Assembly (NCBI GenBank): GCA_900548275.1
Contig: URJY01000023.1
Coordinates: 1-36,537, forward strand
Reading direction: 5' to 3'
DNA length: 36,537 nt
From: an uncultured Opitutales bacterium
GTDB taxonomy: Bacteria; Verrucomicrobiota; Verrucomicrobiia; Opitutales; Intestinicryptomonadaceae
The notes beneath the pieces are model-generated. The model was given only the letters and a program-made list of their open reading frames with translations, was not told the origin of the DNA and ran no database searches. Below are positions 16,964 through 24,463 of this stretch, in pieces. Each line of letters starts with the position of its first letter. The first letter of the stretch is position 1. The position numbers were made by a program, and so were the translations under genes.

Positions 16964-18241
16964 TCACGCATATTCTTTCCTATGTCTGTAGACGCTCTGG
17001 ACGAGTCCGAGTAGAATGCAACACGTTAAAACAAAAGTTCCGCCATAACTTAACATTGGCAGGGGAACTCCCGTAATCGGCATAACGCCGATGGTCATTC
17101 CCACGTTTATAAAAGAATGGGTCATAAAGATTACGGCAATTCCCACGCAAAGGTATCTTCCGAAACCGTCGCGGGAGAGCTGAGCCGAACCCAAACAACC
17201 GTAAATAATCACCACCGCCATCAACACGACGGCAAGCGCAGCCCCCGCAAACCCCGATTCTTCGGCGAGCACCGAAAATATGAAGTCGTTGTAAGCCACG
17301 CTCGAAGGCAAATAGCCGAGCTTCGCCTGAGTTCCCTCGGCGTGCCCCTTTCCGAAAACTCCGCCCGAGCCGACCGAAATCAAACTCTGACGCTGATTCC
17401 AACTGACGCCGTTGCCGCGCGGATCGACAACATCGGGCGCGACAAAAGCTAAAATCCTGTTGCGCTGATAGTCTTTCAGCGGCAGACAAAACGCAGCCGA
17501 AGACCCGTAGGCGTTCGCGCTTGCGGCGGCCTCGGCGGACATATTGTTGTTTTTCAGAAAGGCATTGTATCCAACAATATCCGCCGCCACTACGCCGACG
17601 AAGGCGCAGAACAAAAACGTAACCGCCGCAAAGAATTTTTTGGGCAGGTTCGATATGTAGAGCATGGCGAAAAGCATTGGAAAAAATACGAGTGTAGAGC
17701 CTAAGTCGGGTTGCAAAAAAATCAACAAAATAGGAACTAAAAATACGAGCCCTATTTTAATCCAGAATTTGAGATTTTTCCCGCCCTCGTTGCGCGCGAA
17801 CATCGCCGCCGACATTATGCAGGTGCCGATTTTCGCAAACTCCGACGGCTGAATCGACACAACCCCCAAGTCTATCCAACGCGTGGCGTTGTAGCGGCTC
17901 TCCACAAACGGAATCGGCAAGCCCAAGTTTTCCTTTAGCGCAAGCGGCACGAGCAGCACAAGCGAAAACGCGTAAATTACGTTGGCGTAGGTAAAAAACC
18001 ACTTGTAGTCGAGCCATCCCAAGAATACGTAGACGGGCATCCCCGCAAAGACGAAGTAGAAAATCTGCTTCACCCAGAACTGCTTCGAAAGCGGAATTTC
18101 GTCGATGTTGTAGCTCTGCGCCGAATAGATGAACGCAACGCCCATCAGGAACAAAACGAACATACAAAGCGGCACGACGAAGTCTGTCTTGACCTCGCGC
18201 GGGGCGGGAACCGAGCCGTATATGTCCGAATTCAGTTTCAT
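16964..18241 (-). CDS. rodA: Rod-shape SEDS peptidoglycan glycosyltransferase RodA
   Basis: A 425-residue polytopic SEDS protein. RodA polymerises lipid II into glycan strands during elongation, with a class B penicillin-binding protein. Family motifs include RWIDLGVVSIQPSEFAKI, FLQPDLGSTLVF, YQRNRILAFV, WNQRQSLISVGSGGVFGKG, YNDFIFSVLAEESGF (with the functionally important aspartate) and the C-terminal GVPLPMLSYGGTF. The spacing and the GSGG-GKG pattern favour RodA over FtsW. The loop around 220-260 is somewhat long. The start overlaps the metH stop by 4 bp (ATGA), and the stop overlaps the alternative start of rng. No MreBCD genes are nearby. Confidence 0.93.
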   Translation of the reverse strand: MKLNSDIYGSVPAPREVKTDFVVPLCMFVLFLMGVAFIYSAQSYNIDEIPLSKQFWVKQIFYFVFAGMPVYVFLGWLDYKWFFTYANVIYAFSLVLLVPLALKENLGLPIPFVESRYNATRWIDLGVVSIQPSEFAKIGTCIMSAAMFARNEGGKNLKFWIKIGLVFLVPILLIFLQPDLGSTLVFFPMLFAMLYISNLPKKFFAAVTFLFCAFVGVVAADIVGYNAFLKNNNMSAEAAASANAYGSSAAFCLPLKDYQRNRILAFVAPDVVDPRGNGVSWNQRQSLISVGSGGVFGKGHAEGTQAKLGYLPSSVAYNDFIFSVLAEESGFAGAALAVVLMAVVIIYGCLGSAQLSRDGFGRYLCVGIAVIFMTHSFINVGMTIGVMPITGVPLPMLSYGGTFVLTCCILLGLVQSVYRHRKEYA

Positions 18242-21200
18242 TTCAGGGGCTTCACCGAAACGTATTTTTCCGCGTCAGCCAACGACTTGCCATTGCGCTC
18301 CGCATAGTCGGCAAGTTGGTCGGCGGCGATTTCTGCCGAAAAGTACTTCGCCGACGGGTTGGCAATCCAGACCGCAGCAACGGTCGATTTGGGCGTCATC
18401 ATAAAGTTGTCCGTAAGCTCCACGCCGAGCGACTGCTTCAAGCCCAGAAGCTTCTCGAACTTGGCTTTTTCCGAATGGTCGGGATACGACGCATAGCCCA
18501 CCGCCGCGCGCACGCCCGCGCGCTCCTGCGGGGAGTCGGAAAATATCCTTTTCTGCGCATACTCCGAGAGCGTCTCGGCGATTGCGTCGCAAAGGGTCTG
18601 CGCGAGAATGTACGAGTAGTCGTCGCCCGCCCGCTTGAAGGACTGGGCGAAGTCGTCCGCCTCCGTTCCCGCAGTCGCGACAAAGAGCGCAACGCTGTCG
18701 ACAAGCCCCGAAGACTCGGGCGCAACGTAGTCGGCAAGACACAGACATTGACCGTGCGAATTTTCCGCCTGCGAGCGCATAAACGAGAGCTTTTCGATTT
18801 GCACGCCGTTTTCGAAAAGTCGGACATCGTCGCCGTCGGAATTTGCCGCGAAGAACCCGACCCTGATTTTCGGCTTCGCCACCGACTTCAATTTTCCGAG
18901 CATATCGAGCGCGTCGGCGCAGAACTCGGGCAGCTGGCTTTCCGCCCGCTTTTTAACGCCCCACGCCTTGAAGAACAAGTTCCACGCGAACATATCTTCG
19001 ATTTCCGAAATCGGCACGTCGAAAGTTTTTACGCCGAAAAACGGCGGTTCTTGGATGTGCGAAAAATCGCAGACGGCTTTTTTCGAACGAGCCTCCGACA
19101 GCGGAAGAAGCTTTTGCGGGACTTCCGCCGATGCGTGTTCGGCGGCGTATTTGTCGCGCAGTTTTTGCTGTGCCGCGGCGATTTCGAGCGCAAACGCCCG
19201 CGTTTTCGAACCGAGCGTAAAGCCCGCGCAAACGCCCGCCGACGCGCCCGCGTCCTCGACGCGCACGACCGTTCCCGAATAGAGGGGCGCAAGCTTCACC
19301 GCGGTGTGCAGGTCGCTGGTAGTCGCGCCGCCGACCATCACGGGCACTCGCACGCCCGCGCGTTCGAGCGCGACAAGCGTGTTTGCCATCTCGTCGAGCG
19401 ACGGAGTAATCAGACCGCTAAGCCCCACCACATCCGCATTTTTCGCGGCCTCGGCGATTGTCTCGGGCGCGACCATCACGCCCAAGTCCGATACCGCAAA
19501 GCCGTTGCAGCCGAGCACCACCGAAACGATGTTTTTGCCGATGTCGTGCACGTCGCCTTTGACCGTAGCCAAGAGCACTTTCGGCGCGCCCGCCGCCGCC
19601 GTCGCCTCCATATAAGGCTCGAGCGCGGCAACGGCGCGCTTCATCACGCGCGCGCTTTTTACCACCTGCGGCAGGAACATCTTGCCCGCGCCGAAAAGTT
19701 CGCCGACCTTGCGCATGGAGTCCATCAACGGCTTTTCGACAACCTTGAGCGGTTCGCCCAGCTCCTTCAAAAAGTAAAGCGCAAGCTCCGCGGCTTCGTC
19801 CTCGCGCCCCTTGATGAACGCCCTGTCGAGGCGTTCCTGCGGCGAGAGATTCGCATCGTCGCGAACCTCCTTTTTTTCGCCAGAAGCGTCGGTCTTGTAG
19901 TCGGCGGCAATCGACAGAAGCCTTTCGGTCGCGTCGGGCGAAGTGTTGAGAATCACGGCCTCGACGGCGTCGCGCAGTCGCGGGTCTATGTCGTCGTACG
20001 GCGCGAGCATACCCGCGTTGACAATGCCCATATCAAGCCCCGCATTGCGCGCGTGGTACAGGAACACGCTGTGCATCGCCTCGCGCACCTTGTTGTTGCC
20101 GCGCAGCGCAAAACTGATGTTGCTTACCCCCGCACTCGTGCGCGCATACGGACACGTCCGCTTGATTTCGCGCACGGCGTTTATGAAGTCTATCGCATAC
20201 GAATTGTGCTCCGCCATTCCGGTTGCGACGGTCAAAACGTTCGCGTCGAAAATTATGTCGCGCGGGTCGAAACCGACCTTTTCGACAAGCAGCCTGTAGG
20301 CGCGTTGGCAGACCGAAACCCTGTCCTCGTAGGTCGAAGCCTGACCTCGTTCGTCGAACGCCATCACGATGACCGCCGCACCGAATTTCATAATCTCGCG
20401 GGCGTGCGAAAGGAATTTTTCCTCGCCCTCCTTCAGGCTTATCGAATTTACGACACACTTGCCCTGCGAGCATTTCAGCCCCGCCAGAATCGTCTCCCAA
20501 TTCGACGAGTCTATCATCAGCGGAACGCGGGCGATTTCGGGCTCCGAACCGATAAGGTTCAAAAATTTCGTCATACACGCGGGCGAATCGAGCATGCCTT
20601 CGTCGAAGTTTATGTCGATTATGTTCGCGCCGTTTTCGACTTGGCTGCGGGCGACGGCGAGCGCGTCGGCGAACCTGCCCTCCTTGATCATTTTGCGGAA
20701 CGCGGGCGAGCCCATAACGTTGGTGCGCTCGCCGACGAATACGAACGGCGCATTGCCGTCGGGCAGACGCAAAACCTCGAGCCCCGCGAGCGCGAAGGAG
20801 TCCGCCTTTTTCGGCTTGCGCGGCGCGTACTTCGAGCACTCCGCAACGACCGCCTCGATGTGTTTGGGCGTAGTCCCGCAACATCCGCCGACGACGTTCA
20901 GAAGCCCGTCGGCGCAATACTGCCCGAGATATTTTGCGGTGTCGGCGGGCATCTGGTCGTAGCCGAATTCCGAAAGCGGATTCGGCAGACCCGCGTTCGG
21001 ATAGCAGTGCGTTGCGCATTCGGCAACCCTGTCGAAAGTCTCTATGTACGGACGCATTTTCTCCGCGCCGAGCGCACAATTCAAGCCCACGAAAAGCGGC
21101 TTCGCGTGGCGAACCGACTCGTAGAAAGCCTCGATTGTCTGACCGCTCAAGATGCGCCCCGACAAGTCCGAAACCGTCATGCTTACGCCTATCGGAATGC

Positions 21201-21840
21201 GTTCGCCGCGAAGTTCGCACATGCGCAAATACGCGTGTATTGCCGCCTTTACGTTGAGCGTGTCGATTGACGTTTCCAGAAGCAGTATGTCCGCGCCGTT
21301 TTCGGCGAGAACGCAAGCCTGTTCGAAATACGCCGCTTCAAGCTCGTCGAAAGTTATCGAACGCGCGGACGGGTCGGAAACGTCGGATGCAATGCTCGCC
21401 GCCTTGTTCATCGGGCCCATCGAACCCGCAACGAAAAGCGGCTTGCCGCCGAGCTGCGCCGAAACTTCGTCCGCCGCCGCGCGCGCCGCGCGGACGGAAG
21501 CGGCGTTCATATCGCGCACGATGTCCGAACCCACGCCGTACTCCGACTGCACTATGGAGTTTGCGCCGAACGTGTTTGTCGTCGCAAAGTCCGCGCCCGC
21601 CAGATAATAGTCTTTGTGGATTTTCGATATTACGTCGGGGCGCGTAATCGAGAGCAAATCGTTGTCGCCGAGCAGCTGCGTTTCGATTTTTTCGAGCCGC
21701 GCGTCGCCCTTTCTGAAGTCCGCGTCGGTCAGACCGCAACGCTGAATGAGCGTGCCCATACCGCCGTCGAGATACACGATTCTCTCGGAAATCAGCTTCT
21801 GCAAAAGTTTTCCCCTTTCGGAGAGCGGAAGGTTCTGCAT
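18238..21840 (-). CDS. metH: Cobalamin-dependent methionine synthase
   Basis: MetH moves a methyl group from 5-methyltetrahydrofolate to homocysteine through methylcobalamin. The 1200-residue protein has all four modules. The homocysteine domain (about 15-335) carries zinc ligands Cys255 (GLNCALG), Cys320 and Cys321 (GGCCGTTP). The pterin domain spans about 360-630 (FVGERTNVMGSPAF). The cap and B12 domain has the cobalt-binding His765 in DVHDIGKNI. The C-terminal AdoMet reactivation domain (about 900-1200) keeps the RxxxGY and PDHSEK motifs. The ATG at 21840 was chosen because it is 1 bp after the hprK stop; the frame stays open ten more codons into hprK. No B12 riboswitch is seen because the gene is internal to an operon. 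The cell must make or import cobalamin. Confidence 0.97.
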   Translation of the reverse strand: MQNLPLSERGKLLQKLISERIVYLDGGMGTLIQRCGLTDADFRKGDARLEKIETQLLGDNDLLSITRPDVISKIHKDYYLAGADFATTNTFGANSIVQSEYGVGSDIVRDMNAASVRAARAAADEVSAQLGGKPLFVAGSMGPMNKAASIASDVSDPSARSITFDELEAAYFEQACVLAENGADILLLETSIDTLNVKAAIHAYLRMCELRGERIPIGVSMTVSDLSGRILSGQTIEAFYESVRHAKPLFVGLNCALGAEKMRPYIETFDRVAECATHCYPNAGLPNPLSEFGYDQMPADTAKYLGQYCADGLLNVVGGCCGTTPKHIEAVVAECSKYAPRKPKKADSFALAGLEVLRLPDGNAPFVFVGERTNVMGSPAFRKMIKEGRFADALAVARSQVENGANIIDINFDEGMLDSPACMTKFLNLIGSEPEIARVPLMIDSSNWETILAGLKCSQGKCVVNSISLKEGEEKFLSHAREIMKFGAAVIVMAFDERGQASTYEDRVSVCQRAYRLLVEKVGFDPRDIIFDANVLTVATGMAEHNSYAIDFINAVREIKRTCPYARTSAGVSNISFALRGNNKVREAMHSVFLYHARNAGLDMGIVNAGMLAPYDDIDPRLRDAVEAVILNTSPDATERLLSIAADYKTDASGEKKEVRDDANLSPQERLDRAFIKGREDEAAELALYFLKELGEPLKVVEKPLMDSMRKVGELFGAGKMFLPQVVKSARVMKRAVAALEPYMEATAAAGAPKVLLATVKGDVHDIGKNIVSVVLGCNGFAVSDLGVMVAPETIAEAAKNADVVGLSGLITPSLDEMANTLVALERAGVRVPVMVGGATTSDLHTAVKLAPLYSGTVVRVEDAGASAGVCAGFTLGSKTRAFALEIAAAQQKLRDKYAAEHASAEVPQKLLPLSEARSKKAVCDFSHIQEPPFFGVKTFDVPISEIEDMFAWNLFFKAWGVKKRAESQLPEFCADALDMLGKLKSVAKPKIRVGFFAANSDGDDVRLFENGVQIEKLSFMRSQAENSHGQCLCLADYVAPESSGLVDSVALFVATAGTEADDFAQSFKRAGDDYSYILAQTLCDAIAETLSEYAQKRIFSDSPQERAGVRAAVGYASYPDHSEKAKFEKLLGLKQSLGVELTDNFMMTPKSTVAAVWIANPSAKYFSAEIAADQLADYAERNGKSLADAEKYVSVKPLK

Positions 21841-21841
21841 T

Positions 21842-22810
21842 TTATTTGCCTCCCTTTGCCATATGCGCAATCAGCCTGTCGTTGAACGCCTTTGCGCCGT
21901 CGTGCCCCATCCGCCTGAGTGCCTGCACCATCGCGGCAACTTCGACCAGTCGCGCCATATCGCGCCCGGGTCTTACGGGTATCACAAAATGGGGTATTCT
22001 AACACCAAGTATGTCGAAATAATTTACCTCAAGCCCAGTTCTGTCTTCGATTACGTCGGGCTTCCATTCCACGAAAGTCACCACAATGTCGATTGATTTT
22101 TCCATTCTGACGCAGCGGATACCGAAAAGCTCCGCCACGTTGATGATTCCGATTCCCCTGCATTCCATATAGCCGCGGTTGAGTTCGTTGCCGCGCCCGA
22201 GAACGATTTGGTCGCTGATTTTCACGCAGTACACGTGGTCGTCGGCGACGAGCGAATGCCCGTGGTCGATTAGCGCAAGGGCGCATTCGCTCTTGCCTAT
22301 GCCGCTGTCGCCGCGTATGAGCGTGCCGATTCCCTTGATGTCGAGCAGCGTGCCGTGTATCGACATCCTCGGCGCGAAGAGCCTTTCCAAGCGCACGAAC
22401 ACTTCCGCCGAAAACTCCTTCGACTTCATCTCGGTGCGGATGAGCGCAACGTTGTGCGAGTCCGCCGCCTCGAGCATTGCCTTTGTCGGCTCGAGATTGC
22501 GCGAGATTACAACGCACGGAATTTCGTGGGCAATCATTTCGCACATAACTTCGTACTGGCGTTTTTCGGGGAGGTCGCACATATACGCCATTTCGCCCGC
22601 GCCGAAAAGCTGGATTCGCTTCGATGCGAAATTTTTGTAGTAGCCCGTTATCGCGAGCGCGGGACGGTTGAGACTCGGCTCGTAGATGATTCTGTCCATT
22701 CCGTTCGCGCCCGCCAGAAGCTCGAGGCTGAGCGTCGACTTGAACATTTCGAAAAATTCGCGCACGGAGATTTCCTCCGAGACTTTCGTTTTATTGATTT
22801 TGCTTTCCAT
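21842..22810 (-). CDS. hprK: HPr kinase/phosphorylase
   Basis: A 322-residue HprK/P, which phosphorylates and dephosphorylates the regulatory serine of HPr in carbon-source control. The N-terminal domain covers about 1-135. The C-terminal catalytic domain has IHGTLLDIKG (with His152), the P-loop GDSGIGKS (167-174), LVADDHV, the HprK signature MECRGIGIINV, and RPGRDMARLVEVAAM in the tail. The length is standard. It follows lptB with a 9-bp gap and is 1 bp before metH. In proteobacteria hprK commonly lies with lptB, rpoN, hpf and ptsN; here only lptB and hprK remain adjacent. No HPr or PTS gene is in the window, so its substrate and regulatory role are open. Confidence 0.96.
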   Translation of the reverse strand: MESKINKTKVSEEISVREFFEMFKSTLSLELLAGANGMDRIIYEPSLNRPALAITGYYKNFASKRIQLFGAGEMAYMCDLPEKRQYEVMCEMIAHEIPCVVISRNLEPTKAMLEAADSHNVALIRTEMKSKEFSAEVFVRLERLFAPRMSIHGTLLDIKGIGTLIRGDSGIGKSECALALIDHGHSLVADDHVYCVKISDQIVLGRGNELNRGYMECRGIGIINVAELFGIRCVRMEKSIDIVVTFVEWKPDVIEDRTGLEVNYFDILGVRIPHFVIPVRPGRDMARLVEVAAMVQALRRMGHDGAKAFNDRLIAHMAKGGK

Positions 22811-22819
22811 TGAAGCCGA

Positions 22820-23560
22820 CTACATTGTGAAGTTTTCGCCGAGATAGAATTTGCGGCTCTGGGGGTCGTTGACGAGGAAGTCGCTCGTGCCCTCGCAAAG
22901 CACCTTGCCGTCGTGGATGAGATACGCCCTGTCGACAATGCTGAGCGTTTCGCGCACGTTGTGGTCGGTGATGAGAACGCCGATATTCTTTGCCTTCAGC
23001 CCGCGTATGATGTCCTGCACTTCGGCGACGCTGATTGGGTCGACGCCGCTGAACGGTTCGTCCATCAGAAGAAATTTCGGACGCGCAGTCAGCGCGCGCG
23101 TGATTTCAAGACGTCTGCGCTCGCCGCCCGAGAGCGTGAACGCCTTCTGTTTTGCGAGCTTTTCAAGCCCCAGCTCTTCGAGCATTGACCACACAAAATC
23201 CTTCAGCTCCGACTTCGGCACGGGAAGCGTTTCGGCGACCGCCAAAATGTTTTCGTAGACCGTAAGTTTTCTGAAAATCGAAGCCTCCTGCGGCAGATAG
23301 CCTATGCCCATTCTTGCGCGTTTGTACATCGGCACGTTTGTGATGTCGCAGCCGTCGAGAAATACCCTACCCTCGGTTGCGGGCACGAGACCTACAATCA
23401 TATAAAAACTCGTCGTTTTGCCCGCGCCGTTCGGCCCCAAAAGCCCGACAACTTCGCCCGCGTCGAGCCCAATATTTACGCCTTTGACGACCCTGCGCTT
23501 GCCGTATTCCTTCACCAGATTTTCGGTGCGGATTGACGATTTGCCATTTTGAAATTCCAT
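22820..23560 (-). CDS. lptB: LPS export ABC transporter ATP-binding protein LptB
   Basis: The 246-residue ATPase of the LptB2FG complex, which powers lipopolysaccharide extraction from the inner membrane. Walker A is GPNGAGKT (42-49), the Q-loop is Gln91 in YLPQEASIF, the signature is LSGGE (143-147), Walker B is LLMDEP (164-169) and the H-loop is His200 in LITDHNVRET. LPQEASIFRKLTVYEN is characteristic of LptB. The ATG at 23560 matches the family start; the frame is open 13 codons further upstream. It is the first gene of the operon lptB-hprK-metH-rodA-rng. Its membrane partner of the LptF/G family is encoded at 54-1193. Confidence 0.95.
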   Translation of the reverse strand: MEFQNGKSSIRTENLVKEYGKRRVVKGVNIGLDAGEVVGLLGPNGAGKTTSFYMIVGLVPATEGRVFLDGCDITNVPMYKRARMGIGYLPQEASIFRKLTVYENILAVAETLPVPKSELKDFVWSMLEELGLEKLAKQKAFTLSGGERRRLEITRALTARPKFLLMDEPFSGVDPISVAEVQDIIRGLKAKNIGVLITDHNVRETLSIVDRAYLIHDGKVLCEGTSDFLVNDPQSRKFYLGENFTM

Positions 23561-23567
23561 AGTCCGA

Positions 23568-23596
23568 AAGTTAAGAAAAACCGCCCCGCCTTGCAA
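23568..23596 (-). promoter_or_regulatory. Tentative promoter of the lptB operon
   Basis: On the minus strand TTGCAA (23596 to 23591) and TAACTT (23573 to 23568) are 17 bp apart. The match to consensus is modest (four and three of six). The -10 lies only 7 bp from the lptB ATG, so a transcript from here would be nearly leaderless. A promoter is needed because the upstream operon ends at the terminator at 23686-23717, but this exact site is uncertain. Confidence 0.22.
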
Positions 23597-23685
23597 CACT
23601 TAAAAGAGAAATTAAGCCCCGCAAATGCGAAGCATTCCGACGGATTTCGGAAGCGCACGGCGAAGTGGTATCCGCGCCCGAAAAC

Positions 23686-23717
23686 AAAAAAAAGGAAGCC
23701 CGAAAAAACGAACTTCC
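23686..23717 (-). terminator. Intrinsic terminator of the rplY-skp operon
   Basis: On the minus strand a 9-bp stem, GGAAGTTCG paired with CGGGCTTCC and including two G-T pairs, closes a T6 loop and is followed by eight T residues (A run at 23686-23693). It lies about 130 bp after the skp stop. It separates the ribosomal/bam operon from the lptB operon. Confidence 0.75.
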
Positions 23718-23846
23718 CCGTGAAAATACCGTAAATATATTCTTGCGGAACGCCCCCTACGAAAAATCGGGCGCCGAACGGCGGCAAGCCACTCCGCGGA
23801 ACGGGCAAGCCCGACCACGCGGAAGTTCCGCAATCGAACCCAAGCC

Positions 23847-24389
23847 CTACTTGGCGGGAGCCGTAGCGTTGATGCGCTTGATAAGCTCGTCCGTGAGGTC
23901 GGCTTTCGGGTCGGCAAAGTGGCATACGCCCTTTTCGAGGATGAAGTCCGCCTTTTTGTCGGCTGCGAGCTTCTTCACGACTTCGGCGATTTCCTCCATG
24001 TGAACCTTGCGGATGCTGTCTGCGTTCTGGCGAAGTCTTTCGTTCGCCTGATTGCCGATGTTGCGCATATTCATTTCAATCTGCTGATATTCGGCAAAAA
24101 TGGGCTGTGCTTCTTCGGCAAGCTTCTTCTTGGCGTCTTCGCCGAGCGCGGGATTCTTCGCCTTTTCCTGAATCGCCTGCAGCTGCTTTGCCTTTTCCTG
24201 ACGCGTTTTGTCCATCTTGGCAAGTTCCGCCTTTGTGGAATCTATCGAAGCCTGAATCTGTTCGGCGGCAGCTTTTGCCTTGTAGAAGTTTTGGTAGGCT
24301 TTGCCCATATCCACGAAGTAGATTGTGGGAGCCGCGTTGAGAGCCGCGCAGGCTACGAGACCTGCAAAGAGTGCTGTTAATTTTTTCAT
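23847..24389 (-). CDS. skp: OmpH/Skp-family periplasmic chaperone
   Basis: A 180-residue exported protein with a signal peptide (1-19, MKKLTALFAGLVACAALNA). Skp trimers hold unfolded outer-membrane proteins in the periplasm and deliver them to BamA. The mature start PTIYFVDMGKAYQNFYKAK matches the family, and residues about 35-140 form a charged, Ala/Lys/Glu-rich coiled coil, the tentacles of Skp. The end (ADFILEKGVCHFADPKADLTDELIKRIN) returns to the body domain. It follows bamA by 74 bp, the common bamA-skp order, and is the last gene of its operon. Confidence 0.93.
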   Translation of the reverse strand: MKKLTALFAGLVACAALNAAPTIYFVDMGKAYQNFYKAKAAAEQIQASIDSTKAELAKMDKTRQEKAKQLQAIQEKAKNPALGEDAKKKLAEEAQPIFAEYQQIEMNMRNIGNQANERLRQNADSIRKVHMEEIAEVVKKLAADKKADFILEKGVCHFADPKADLTDELIKRINATAPAK

Positions 24390-24463
24390 ATTATGTTTTT
24401 TTGAGTGTTGTTATTATTAGAAATAAAAATCGAAATTTTGTTCCGCGATTTTTTCGGATTTTT

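Noticed and set aside
15258..16991. 577-codon plus-strand frame opposite rng
   Set aside because: Shadow of the RNase G gene; it has no domain features and starts inside the terminator-side end of rng.
18316..21270. 984-codon plus-strand open frame opposite metH
   Set aside because: It is the antisense of a complete metH with intact motifs; its Arg/His/Val-rich product is typical of a GC-rich shadow frame.
23718..23846. Short GC-rich palindromes after skp as a small RNA
   Set aside because: The stems are 4-6 bp with tiny loops, and no promoter was seen; the strong terminator lies further downstream.
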